Below, piece after piece: positions 15,168 to 23,431 of a stretch of DNA of 23,431 nt (its first letter is position 1; each line of letters opens with the position of its first letter). The stretch comes from Planctomycetota bacterium (GTDB taxonomy: Bacteria > Planctomycetota > UBA8108): positions 29,568 through 52,998 of the forward strand of contig NZOA01000058.1 in NCBI GenBank assembly GCA_002695115.1, in the 5' to 3' direction. Below the pieces are notes generated by a model. The model was not told where the DNA came from. It did not search any database and was given only the letters and a program-made list of their open reading frames with translations. The position numbers were made by a program, and so were the translations under genes.

Positions 15168-18100
15168 GTGATCTATATTTCCAGCGCTTTGCGTAGCGTG
15201 AGTTCATTTCTACGCGCGCGATTGCGCAAAAACACAATACTGACGAGGGGGTGTCCGGCGATTGAACGCGTTCGGCCGCTTCGCTCAGTCCACGCCATAT
15301 TTTTCCTGGTGGCCAGCTGCCTGGTATTTTCGGTGGCGTCCGCGGCGGAGCTCGTGATCACCTCGGCGACAGTGCATGTCGGCAATGGAGAGGTATTGGA
15401 GGCCGCCACCGTGCTGGTCTCCGACGGGCGCATCGCGGAGGTCGGCAAGGATGGAGAGGTGGAGATCCCGGCTGGCGCGGAGCGGATCGATGCGAGTGGA
15501 CTTCACCTGATGCCGGGGATGGTTGACCTGCGCAGCCTCGAGCTCGTGCCTGAATCTAGAGGCGCTTTCGGGGTGGATGCCCGGATTGCCGTGGCGGATG
15601 GTCTCGATTCCTTCGAGGACTGGGGCCGCGCCCGTGAGGAGGGCGTTACGACGGTCGCTGTCAGCGGGGCGGGCGGTAGCGCCCAGAGCAGCCTCGGAGC
15701 TGTCCTGAAGCTCCGGAGGCGCAACGGGTCCTCTGTCGCGCTCAACGAGTTGCTGCTCGGGAGAGAATCCCACATCGTGCTCTCCCTGGGAATTGCCGGG
15801 TCGACCTCGACCAGCGCTCAGCGTCTCGAACAATATTACGCACTCAGGAGGCAGCTGGTGGCCGCTCGCAATTACAGCGAGTCCTGGGAGAACTACTGGA
15901 AGGAAGTGGAGAAGTACAATAAGGCCGCCGGTAAATTCAACGACGGACTGAAGAAGAAAAAAACCGCTGGAGGATCTGGGCAGAAGAAGGAAGAGAAGAA
16001 GGAAGAGAAGAAGGAAGGGAAAGAAGAAAAGAAGGCTCCCGTTCCACCCCCGGCGGAGGAGAAAAAAGAGCCAAAAAAAACCCCCCCCGCGTCAAAATCC
16101 ACCGCTGCCAAGGCCCCTCCCAAGGCTCCAAAGAGGCCCAAGCTCGACATTGTCCTCGAGGCGCTCAGCAGGGTATTGAAGGGTAAGCTTACCGTCTTCA
16201 TCGAGGCCCATCGTGCCGACGATGTTCGTTACGCTCTGCGTCTGCACAAAGAGTTCAAGCTGGACTTCACCCTTCTGGGCGCCGGGCGCGCCGGGAGCGT
16301 GGCTGGGGAGCTGGCGGCTTCCGGCCTCACGGCCGCTCTCGGGCCGGTTCTCCAGGGTGCCTGGGACCTGCGTCGCAGGGCGGAGAGCGAGCGCCTTGCG
16401 GGTGTTTTCGAAGACGCTGGAGTACCCCTGGTGATCACCTCCGGGGCGGCCTCCGGAGTGGGTTCGAGGTATCTTCGTCTGCAGGCTTGCGCCGCGGTGC
16501 GAGGCGGTCTCGATTCCAGCAAGGCGCTGCAGGCGATTACCCTGCGGCCCGCGAAGCGGCTGGGACTGGAAAAGAAAATTGGCTCCATCGAGAAGGGAAA
16601 AGACGCGGACCTGGTTCTGCTCGATGGCCCTCCGATGGATGTCCGAAGCCGGGTCATCTCGGTCGTCGTCGAGGGAAGAGTCGGCGAAGAGAGCCGGAGC
16701 CCGGCTGAAAAAGCCGACAGGGGGCCTGCGGCGGGATTGAGCTTCGATGCGATAAAGAAACACGGCAACGGGTGGATTCCTGGGGGCCCAACGATCCTGA
16801 AGAACGCGGTTGTCATGCGAGCTGCGCCCGGGGGTCTGGAGGTGATGGAGAAAGCGACGGTGGTGCTCCACAACGGCAAGATCGAGAAGGTGACGACCGA
16901 TCCCGTCAAGGAGGAGCCGCGGCACGCGGTCTTCGATCTCGCCGGCCGCTGCCTGCTGCCCGGTTTTATCGACGCGCACTCGCATATTACCCTCAAGGGT
17001 GATGTCGATGACCTGTCCGTCGCGGTGAATGAAGGGCTGCGTGTTCTTGACAGCTTTGACCCCTGGGACGGTGAGCTGGCGACCCTCCTATCCCGGGGAG
17101 TGACGACCGTGGCCCTGAGTCCGGGACGCAACAACGTGGTCGGCGGAGAGATCAGCCTTGTCAAGCTTCTGCCCGGAGGGGTCCCCCTGCGGGTTCTGAA
17201 ACGGAAGGCCGCGGCGAAGACATCCCTGGTTCCCAACCTGGCCCTGCCGCGCTACCCAACCGCGCACAGTGGCGCGGGCGAGGCCTTCGCGAGCTGGTTG
17301 AAAGTTCGCTTCGGCGGGAAAGCCGCGGGGTCGCGGGCACCTGTGGTCGCCTACTTCGAGACCATCACCCAGGCCGAGCGTTCCTTCGCGTTGGCGAGCG
17401 CCCACGGCGTGCCGGTCACGTTTCTCGAGGGTGTAGGAACCGATGGACGAACCTTCGGCCGGCTGCCCAGGGGATCGAGGGCAATCCTGGGTCCGTACTC
17501 GATAGAGGAACCCGAGAGGGTCTTGCGGGCCCCGGCGATTCTCGAAGAGACGGGAATTCCCTTCTCCTGGGCGACCAGCGGAACCTTGATCGATCCGCTG
17601 AGCTCTGCGGTCCTGGCCATCCTGTACGGGTTGAGCGAGGCGGAGGCGCTTCGTTCACTCACCACGCATCCGGCCGCGATGTACGGTGTGGAAGGGCGGA
17701 TCGGACGCCTCGAAAAGGGCGCCGATGCGGACCTGGTTGTCTGGGATGGAAATCCGCTGACTCTCACCGCGTCGGTCAGCATGGTTCTCATCGATGGAGA
17801 GGTCGTCTACGAAAACGGGCGGGCAGTCGCGGGAAAGGTGAAGCTGTCAGGAAATGATGAGGGCGCCGAGGCGCCACCGACGCCGGTGGTCGCGGCTGCC
17901 GTTGAGGATCCCGTGGCTGTAGCTGATGCGGCGGAGTCAACCATCCTGGTGAGAGCCAGGAAGGTCTACACGGTCTCGGGCGCGGCTCTCGAGCCCGGGC
18001 AGGTGCTGATTCGCGCCGGGAAGATTGTCCAGCTTGGCAAAAGGATAGATATCGACAAGGCGACTCCCGGCCTCCTGGTCATCGATGTTCCGGGCAGCAT

Positions 18101-19184
18101 CTGTCCAGGATTCATCGACGCGGGCTCCGGGATGGGGGTGAGCGGGCGGCGAGCTGACGAATTTCGGGAGATGACCCCAGACCTGCCGGCCCTCTTCGGC
18201 ATCGATCTTCACAGCATCGACCGCCGGAGGGCGCTCCAGGGTGGCGTGACCACCGCGGCGATCACTCCCGGAGACCGTAACGTAATCGGCGGTCTCGGCG
18301 GGGTGATCAAGACATACGGAGATGAGCTCTCCAGTGCGGTCCTGGAGGAGGCTTCTTTTCTCTCCATGTGCCTGACGGAGATGGCGAGCTCCGGTAACCG
18401 GCAACTTCGATCAGGCCGGCCAAGCACCTATCTGTACCGCATACCCACCACGAGGATGGGTACGGTTTTCCTGGCCAGGAGGGCGCTGCTGGAGGCGGAT
18501 CCCGCGGGCTGGGACAGGAGCCAGGCGGTCGGTGACCTGAAGGATATGTTGACGACGGCCGAGCGAGGTGTACTCAGTGAAGTTCGTGCCGGCAAGCGTG
18601 TGCTCAGGGTCCGTGCCCAGACCCGCTACGAGATCCTGACGGCTCTTCGAATCGCCGGAGAGTTTGGATTGAAGATCCAGCTGGAAGGAGCCAGGGAGGC
18701 GCTTCACCTGGTGGATCTCCTCAAAGAGAAAAAGACGGCTGTCCTTCTCAGCGCCGCTGAGAGGTGGTCAGGCAGTGAGCTGGAGGCGAACCTCAACCTG
18801 GGTGCCCGGCTCCCTGCCGAATTGCACAAGGCGGGGGTTCCCTTCGCGTTCTATTCGGACTCCGCCTCTTCCGTTCCTCTGCTGAGGGAGCGGGTGACCT
18901 GGTGCGTTCGCCGTGGCCTTGATGAGGCCGCGGCCCTGGAGGCCCTCACGCTGGGCGCGGCGCGTCTCCTGGGCGTCAGCACCAGGGTCGGCAGTCTCCA
19001 GCCCGGCAAGGATGCGGACCTCGTCGCCTTCGCGGGCTCGCCCTTCGATCTGAAGGCGGGCGTACTCTGGGTCATGGTGAACGGCGAGCTTGTCGCTGAT
19101 CCGTTCAAGGGAGCGCCGGCTATTGAGCGTCCCCGTGCAAGAGTGAACAAACGAAGATCATTGGCCCCGCAAGGGGATTTTTGA
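15168..19184 (+). CDS. Exported protein of three fused amidohydrolase-like modules
   Basis: A 1338-residue protein; single-module relatives are about 400-450. An N-terminal signal segment (HAIFFLVASCLVFSVASAA) is followed by module 1 (about 60-510), module 2 (about 545-890) and module 3 (about 930-1320). Each opens with a short beta-sandwich part, then xPGxxD, then GVTT, and closes with GSIEKGKDADL-like sequence. These belong to the imidazolonepropionase-like group of metal-dependent amidohydrolases. Metal ligands differ. Module 1 has LRSLE in place of HxH. Module 2 keeps H604-S-H606 but lacks the later His and Asp. Module 3 has AGSGM in place of HxH but keeps S1230-D1231. Module 1 carries a Lys/Glu/Pro-rich insert (about 240-325). 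The frame opens directly after a stop with GTG 15168, which has no ribosome binding site; GTG 15198 or an even later non-ATG start is possible. Substrate unknown. Confidence 0.85.
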   Translation: MIYISSALRSVSSFLRARLRKNTILTRGCPAIERVRPLRSVHAIFFLVASCLVFSVASAAELVITSATVHVGNGEVLEAATVLVSDGRIAEVGKDGEVEIPAGAERIDASGLHLMPGMVDLRSLELVPESRGAFGVDARIAVADGLDSFEDWGRAREEGVTTVAVSGAGGSAQSSLGAVLKLRRRNGSSVALNELLLGRESHIVLSLGIAGSTSTSAQRLEQYYALRRQLVAARNYSESWENYWKEVEKYNKAAGKFNDGLKKKKTAGGSGQKKEEKKEEKKEGKEEKKAPVPPPAEEKKEPKKTPPASKSTAAKAPPKAPKRPKLDIVLEALSRVLKGKLTVFIEAHRADDVRYALRLHKEFKLDFTLLGAGRAGSVAGELAASGLTAALGPVLQGAWDLRRRAESERLAGVFEDAGVPLVITSGAASGVGSRYLRLQACAAVRGGLDSSKALQAITLRPAKRLGLEKKIGSIEKGKDADLVLLDGPPMDVRSRVISVVVEGRVGEESRSPAEKADRGPAAGLSFDAIKKHGNGWIPGGPTILKNAVVMRAAPGGLEVMEKATVVLHNGKIEKVTTDPVKEEPRHAVFDLAGRCLLPGFIDAHSHITLKGDVDDLSVAVNEGLRVLDSFDPWDGELATLLSRGVTTVALSPGRNNVVGGEISLVKLLPGGVPLRVLKRKAAAKTSLVPNLALPRYPTAHSGAGEAFASWLKVRFGGKAAGSRAPVVAYFETITQAERSFALASAHGVPVTFLEGVGTDGRTFGRLPRGSRAILGPYSIEEPERVLRAPAILEETGIPFSWATSGTLIDPLSSAVLAILYGLSEAEALRSLTTHPAAMYGVEGRIGRLEKGADADLVVWDGNPLTLTASVSMVLIDGEVVYENGRAVAGKVKLSGNDEGAEAPPTPVVAAAVEDPVAVADAAESTILVRARKVYTVSGAALEPGQVLIRAGKIVQLGKRIDIDKATPGLLVIDVPGSICPGFIDAGSGMGVSGRRADEFREMTPDLPALFGIDLHSIDRRRALQGGVTTAAITPGDRNVIGGLGGVIKTYGDELSSAVLEEASFLSMCLTEMASSGNRQLRSGRPSTYLYRIPTTRMGTVFLARRALLEADPAGWDRSQAVGDLKDMLTTAERGVLSEVRAGKRVLRVRAQTRYEILTALRIAGEFGLKIQLEGAREALHLVDLLKEKKTAVLLSAAERWSGSELEANLNLGARLPAELHKAGVPFAFYSDSASSVPLLRERVTWCVRRGLDEAAALEALTLGAARLLGVSTRVGSLQPGKDADLVAFAGSPFDLKAGVLWVMVNGELVADPFKGAPAIERPRARVNKRRSLAPQGDF
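15952..16088 (+). repeat. Low-complexity GAAGAAGGAAGAG repeats and an A8C8 run inside the fused amidohydrolase gene
   Basis: A purine-rich stretch encodes Lys/Glu repeats (KKEEKKEEKKEGKEEKK), followed by a Pro-rich part. It ends in eight A (16073-16080) directly followed by eight C (16081-16088). A slip of one base in either run would shift the frame of the other 1030 or so residues. It lies in the insert of module 1, a place that tolerates length change. Confidence 0.8.
19165..19182 (+). terminator. Possible weak terminator overlapping the end of the three-module gene
   Basis: CCCC (19165-19168) pairs with GGGG (19173-19176) around a GCAA loop of the stable GNRA type, followed by ATTTTT up to the stop codon. 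The stem is only four pairs, so at most partial termination or attenuation before the next gene is expected. Confidence 0.3.
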
Positions 19185-19205
19185 AAGCGAACTACAGGAA
19201 AAGAC

Positions 19206-20537
19206 ATGAATTTCATTACCCCGATCATGATTCTCACCGCCAGTCTCGCCGCGCAACCCGATGAGGTTGTCGCGCTCAAGGTGGGGCGGGCGATCACAGT
19301 GGCCGGCAAGGAGATCGAGAAGGCCGTCATCGTCATGGAAGGCGGCACCATCAAGGCCATCGGCTCCGATGTCGAGATTCCGCGCACGGCGCGCGTGGTG
19401 GATATGCCGCGGGCGGTGGCCATGCCCGGCATCGTTGACGCCCACAGCGTCAACGGGCTTCGACTGTCCAATGAGCGTCTCGCCAATGTTCCCTACGTGA
19501 GCGTTCTTGACGGCATCGATCCATCGTCGCCGGGGCTCAGGAACGCGCTGCGCCACGGGGTTACCAGCATTCACTGTATCGCTGGAAACGTTACGCGCTT
19601 TGGTGGCCAGGGAGCAGTCATCCGTACCAGTGGAAAGACGGTCACCGAGCTCGTGGTGCAGACACCCTCGGCCATGAAGCTCTCCCTCCAGCCCGCCTCC
19701 GGCGAGAACCGGATGGGGAATATGGCCGCCCTGCGCAAGACCTTCTACGATTTCTATACGAGGATGAAGGCAATCCAGGGAACGGGGGGACAGGCTCCTC
19801 TTGTGGAGAGGAAGAAGCTCTCGCTTACCGACCTGGTAAACACGCGTCCGAGCTGGGGCGAGATCGATTGGAAGAAGGTCCCGCACGACAAGGTGTCCGA
19901 GCGCGACAGGCCGATGCGGGCCCTTGTGAAGGGAGAGCTCAGGGCCTTCATCAACTGTCCGACAGCCTCCGATGTCTTCAAGGCTTTCGAGCTCATCGAC
20001 AACAACCACATTGACGCGACCCTTGTGCTCGGGCCGGATGCCTGGAAGCTCGGAGATATCCTGGCTGTGCGCAAGAACCTGGGACCGGTGGTCCTCAACC
20101 CGCTGCTGGAGGTCTGGGATCGAGATGATGAGACCGGTGCGGAGAAGCGTCATATAACCCCGGTGCTGCTTCACAAGGCGGGAATCTCCTTCGCGCTGCA
20201 GGTGTTTACCGACACGAGCTTCAATACGGGCCCCTACTTCGGTCGCAGTGGTCCCTACCATCACTGGTACCAGGCGGCGCTGCTGGTGCAATACGGCATG
20301 CCCAGGGACAAGGCGCTCGAGACGATCACGATCATTCCTGCGAAGCTCCTCCGTCTCGACCATCGACTCGGCTCGTTGGAGGTTGGCAAGGATGCCAATA
20401 TAGCCATCTTCTCGGGAGATCCGCTCGATGCCCGCAGCTGGGTTGAGAGGGTCTTTATCGAGGGCAGGGAGGTTTACGATCGAGGTAAGGATCGTGACAT
20501 CGAGCGGCTCTTGAAGGACCCCGAGAGGCCATTCTGA
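19206..20537 (+). CDS. Exported amidohydrolase-like protein, single module
   Basis: A 443-residue one-module relative of the preceding gene. It has a short signal peptide (MNFITPIMILTASLAA) and AGGAAAAG six to ten bases before ATG 19206, and it starts 21 bases after the upstream stop. Family marks are MPGIVDAHS, HGVTS, and GSLEVGKDANI near the end. The HxH pair is half lost: H80 is kept, but the second position is V82. The strand that normally carries the next His reads FINCPTA. An FTDTS segment could still supply the Asp of strand 8. With so many changes, hydrolysis in the normal way is unlikely. It is translated as part of the same operon and likely shares the partners of its neighbours. 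Confidence 0.85.
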   Translation: MNFITPIMILTASLAAQPDEVVALKVGRAITVAGKEIEKAVIVMEGGTIKAIGSDVEIPRTARVVDMPRAVAMPGIVDAHSVNGLRLSNERLANVPYVSVLDGIDPSSPGLRNALRHGVTSIHCIAGNVTRFGGQGAVIRTSGKTVTELVVQTPSAMKLSLQPASGENRMGNMAALRKTFYDFYTRMKAIQGTGGQAPLVERKKLSLTDLVNTRPSWGEIDWKKVPHDKVSERDRPMRALVKGELRAFINCPTASDVFKAFELIDNNHIDATLVLGPDAWKLGDILAVRKNLGPVVLNPLLEVWDRDDETGAEKRHITPVLLHKAGISFALQVFTDTSFNTGPYFGRSGPYHHWYQAALLVQYGMPRDKALETITIIPAKLLRLDHRLGSLEVGKDANIAIFSGDPLDARSWVERVFIEGREVYDRGKDRDIERLLKDPERPF

Positions 20538-20575
20538 GACGGCGCCGAGCAAACAGGATCGGCAAACGAAGAGAC

Positions 20576-23107
20576 ATGAGAAAACCATCCAATCAACCGA
20601 AACCGAGAACAGCCAGGGGGCTTGTGGGTGCGGTATGGCTGCCGGCAGTCTTGCTGGTCGCGTTCTTGTCGCCTGCCGTGCTTCGCGGCGGCGAGGAGGC
20701 CTCGGGCCGTAGCTTCGCCCTGCGCGGCGCGACCATCTATACGATCTCGGGGGAGGTCCTGGAGAGTTCAATCCTCCTGGTCGAGTCTGGAAAGATCAAG
20801 GCCCTTGGGAAAGACGTCAAGATCCCCGCCGGCATGAAGGTCTATGACCTTGGTGGCTACGTCGTGCTTCCCGGGCTTCTCGATGCCGAGACGACGTTGG
20901 CAAGCGACAATAGGGATACGCTCGGGAGCTTGTCTCCCCAGGTCCGGGCCCTGGATGGCTGGGATTTTTATCGTAAGAACAGGGAGCTTCTCGAGGGTGG
21001 GGTCACATCGGTCTACCTCTCTCCCGGAATTCCCGCCTCGACGACGAGGACACGGCTTATCTCAGGGCAGGGGGCCGTGGTCAAGACGGCAGGCTCTGCG
21101 AAGGACCCAAGGCAGCGGGTCGTTTCAGCCTCCAGCGGCCTGCAGGTGACCCTCGGGGAGTTGTCTCGGCTTCAACCTTCGATCTACATCCCCCCGGTAG
21201 GGGCCTCACCGGACAATCCCTTCGAGGTTATATTTCCGCCGCTGCCCCAGTCTCGCGCCGGAGAGTTCCTGGCGCTGAGGCAGGTGCTTGCGAGAACCCG
21301 CGCCTGGGGAGCTTCCCTCGCCAGGCATCTCAAGGATGGTTCCGCGGTCCCCGCCTACGATGGCCTCTCTTCAGGTCTCTACCCGGTCGTAGAGGGCCGT
21401 GACCATCTTCGGGTTCGCGTCAACAAGGCGCGGGACATCTACCATATTCTCGAGCTGGCCCGCGAGGCGGATATCAAGATCGTCATCGAAGGCGGCGCCG
21501 AGGCGGAACGCCTGACCGCCTGGCTTGCCAGGATGAAGGTTCCGGTTATCTTCCCGGGAGCGTTCCAGGCTGGAAAGCTGCCCGGTGGAGACCTGCAGAC
21601 CCCGTCCCTGGAGGGACGGCTTCGGGAGGAATCGATCCTGCGGATGCATCAGGCAGGGGTCAGGGTGATTCTCAACAGTCCGACGGATGTCGAGGTGAAG
21701 AATCTGCTCCTGCAGGCTGCCGCGGCGGTACGCATGGGAATGGAGCCCATGGAGGCTCTGCGCGCCGTCACGCTGAATCCCGCCGGGATTCTCGGGGTGG
21801 ATGACCGCATCGGCAGCATCTCTGTGGGCAAGGATGCGGACCTGATCGTTCTTGGCGGGGACCCGCTGGGAGCGGATAACCGGGTGCAGGCCGTATTCAT
21901 CGATGGAGAGCTGGTTTTCAACCGCGCTCCGGCGGTCACCGGGGACTGTACCGTGATCCGTGCCGGACGTCTCATTACGGGAGCTGGCTCGGAGCACTCC
22001 AACGGTATCGTGATCGTCAGGAACGGCAAGATTGAGTACGCCGGAGCGGGATTGATCCTGGAGACCGGAGAAAAAGCCGCGCGTGTAATAGACGCCTCCT
22101 CCCAGACGGTCATACCCGGGCTGATCGATGCCGGCGGCACGGCCGGGACCCGGGCGGAATCCCTGGTTCCGAGCCTTGGAGTGGGCAAGGGCAGCTCGGG
22201 AGCGGGAACGGCGGCCGGCTTCCGGCTCGTTGATTCCATCGACCCGGGGGACCCGGCGCTCATGGAGCTGGTGAAGGCGGGTATCACCACGGCCCTGATA
22301 ACGCCTCCCGGCGCAGGCCAGGTCTCGGCTCTCAAGCTCGCCGCGGCAGATCCCGCCGAGGCGGTCCTCAAACCCTACGCGGCGCAGTATTTCACGAAAT
22401 CATCGAGCAAGACCCTGAAGACCGCCAAGAGCTACCACGACAGCTGGGTTAAGTTCAAACAGAAGAAGGAGGCCGCTGAGAAAAAGGGCGAAGAATTCAA
22501 GGACAAGGCTCCCAAGGTCCAGGATGCCTATGAGCCCTACAGGGCGCTCTTCAAGGGAGACGTTCCCGCCCTCGTCGAGGTGTCTACAGCTTCGGCTGTG
22601 TCCGGCGTCATCGCGCTGTACAAGGACCAGTATGGCATCCGTGTTCTCTGCAGCGGCCTCTCATCGCTGAAAAGGGATGAAGATCTCGGTGCGCTGGCAG
22701 GCATGCTCCTCTCGAAGACGGGGGGAATCGTCCTGCAGACCCCGCTGATCGTCAAGCAGGACAACCAGTCGGTCAACTGGCCCCGGGAATTGAACGCTCT
22801 CGGTATCACGCTCTCGGTTCGTTCCCGCGTCGCCGATGGGGCCAGGCTGCTGCCCCTGCAGGTCTCCTACGCGGTTCGTGAAGGTTGGAATTCGAGGTCA
22901 GCCCTGCGTTCGATGACCTCGGTGCCGGCGAAGCAGTTCGGAATCTCCGACAGGGTCGGCAGCATCGAGAAGGGCAAGGATGCCGACCTGGTCATACTCT
23001 CGGGCGAGCCCTTCTCCGTCACCTCCAGGGTGCTCGGGGTCATGGTCGATGGAAAGCTGGTGCATGGAGTCGAAGAGTTCAAAGGACAGGTTGATGGCAA
23101 TGATTAG
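20576..23107 (+). CDS. Exported protein of two fused amidohydrolase-like modules
   Basis: An 843-residue protein with a basic N-terminus and one hydrophobic signal segment (LPAVLLVAFLSPAVL), starting 38 bases after the previous gene with a GAAGAG site. Module 1 (about 45-445) has LPGLLDAETT where HxH should be (103-107). Module 2 (about 455-830) has IPGLIDAGGT (D518 to T522). Both keep GVTS/GITT segments and end in GSISVGKDADL and GSIEKGKDADL. The strand-8 Asp is also lost in both (NSPTD, RSRVADG). Module 2 has an insert with the pattern SYHDSWVKFKQKKEAAEKK, the same kind as in module 1 of the first operon gene. I expect no metal-dependent hydrolysis from this chain. The stop overlaps the start of the next gene. 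Confidence 0.85.
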   Translation: MRKPSNQPKPRTARGLVGAVWLPAVLLVAFLSPAVLRGGEEASGRSFALRGATIYTISGEVLESSILLVESGKIKALGKDVKIPAGMKVYDLGGYVVLPGLLDAETTLASDNRDTLGSLSPQVRALDGWDFYRKNRELLEGGVTSVYLSPGIPASTTRTRLISGQGAVVKTAGSAKDPRQRVVSASSGLQVTLGELSRLQPSIYIPPVGASPDNPFEVIFPPLPQSRAGEFLALRQVLARTRAWGASLARHLKDGSAVPAYDGLSSGLYPVVEGRDHLRVRVNKARDIYHILELAREADIKIVIEGGAEAERLTAWLARMKVPVIFPGAFQAGKLPGGDLQTPSLEGRLREESILRMHQAGVRVILNSPTDVEVKNLLLQAAAAVRMGMEPMEALRAVTLNPAGILGVDDRIGSISVGKDADLIVLGGDPLGADNRVQAVFIDGELVFNRAPAVTGDCTVIRAGRLITGAGSEHSNGIVIVRNGKIEYAGAGLILETGEKAARVIDASSQTVIPGLIDAGGTAGTRAESLVPSLGVGKGSSGAGTAAGFRLVDSIDPGDPALMELVKAGITTALITPPGAGQVSALKLAAADPAEAVLKPYAAQYFTKSSSKTLKTAKSYHDSWVKFKQKKEAAEKKGEEFKDKAPKVQDAYEPYRALFKGDVPALVEVSTASAVSGVIALYKDQYGIRVLCSGLSSLKRDEDLGALAGMLLSKTGGIVLQTPLIVKQDNQSVNWPRELNALGITLSVRSRVADGARLLPLQVSYAVREGWNSRSALRSMTSVPAKQFGISDRVGSIEKGKDADLVILSGEPFSVTSRVLGVMVDGKLVHGVEEFKGQVDGND

Positions 23108-23431
23108 ATCCCGCAATACCGTCATGCTTCTGCTCGCGTTGAGCGTTTACGCCTTGCCGCTTTGTCGTGGCGAAGAGCCCGTCGCGGAGAAATGGGCTAT
23201 TCGCGGGGGCAAGGTCGTCACCGTGACGAAGGGAACGCTCGAGGGAGCCGTCGTGCTCGTCTCCGGCGGCCGCATCGAGAAGCTCGTCTCCGCTCCCGGG
23301 CCGGGCTGGAAGCCGCCCGCGGGCTACAAGCTCATCGATGCCGGCGAACGTTGGATTGTCCCCGGCTTTGTCGAGCTCCACTCCCATATCGCCGGCGGTG
23401 ATCTCAACGACATGGTCTACCCTGTGAATCC
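23094..23431 (+). CDS. Exported amidohydrolase, N-terminal part (runs off right edge)
   Basis: ATG 23094 (or 23100) overlaps the end of the previous gene by 14 (or 8) bases, with AAAGGACAGG just before it, so the two are probably translationally coupled. The 112 visible residues show a signal peptide (VMLLLALSVYALPLCRG), the opening beta part, and WIVPGFVELHSHIAGGDLND. Here the metal pair H96-S-H98 is intact. With that motif kept, this is the best candidate for the truly catalytic member of the operon, though the later ligands are outside the window. Substrate unknown; the family includes amidases, peptidases and lactonases. Confidence 0.85.
   Translation, partial: MAMIRSRNTVMLLLALSVYALPLCRGEEPVAEKWAIRGGKVVTVTKGTLEGAVVLVSGGRIEKLVSAPGPGWKPPAGYKLIDAGERWIVPGFVELHSHIAGGDLNDMVYPVN

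Noticed and set aside
19158..20771. 537-codon minus-strand frame opposite the single-module amidohydrolase
   Set aside because: Long antisense frames are expected in GC-rich genes. The plus strand has the signal peptide, ribosome binding site and family motifs.

Overview
The window is GC-rich bacterial chromosome. The best guess is Planctomycetota or a close relative. The reasons are a very large FHA-Ser/Thr kinase with one membrane span and a big extracytoplasmic part, a secreted CotH-kinase/lamin-tail-domain protein, and a cluster of exported multi-module amidohydrolases, all typical of that phylum. This is inference; nothing here fixes the lineage. I saw no rRNA, tRNA, CRISPR array, insertion sequence or phage gene.

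Left part (1-3771): the 5' two-fifths of an apolipoprotein N-acyltransferase gene (lnt) runs off the left edge on the minus strand. Divergent from it lie a 32-codon remnant that looks like the N-terminus of D-aminoacyl-tRNA deacylase (dtd), an HNH nuclease gene, a short-chain dehydrogenase gene and a long-chain chromate-type transporter (chrA).

Middle part (3772-14879): after an intergenic region with a strong inverted repeat comes a 1303-residue FHA-kinase ending in a canonical EF-hand, followed at once by the CotH/LTD protein. Then come a minus-strand TPR lipoprotein-like secreted protein, a plus-strand MntR/DtxR-type metalloregulator and a minus-strand transketolase, arranged as convergent or divergent pairs with very small gaps between stops (24 and 8 bases).

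Right part (14880-23431): a likely promoter drives a plus-strand operon of exported amidohydrolase-like proteins. The first ORF carries three modules in one chain, the second one, the third two, and the fourth begins one before the window ends: seven modules in about 8.2 kb. All six complete modules keep the family hallmarks (the xPGxxDA strand, the GVTT segment and the C-terminal GSxxxGKDADL segment). Most have lost the metal-binding HxH pair; only the middle module of the first ORF and the partial last ORF keep it. The cluster may therefore encode an exported assembly of largely non-catalytic amidohydrolase folds around one or two active ones. This is the most unusual feature of the window.
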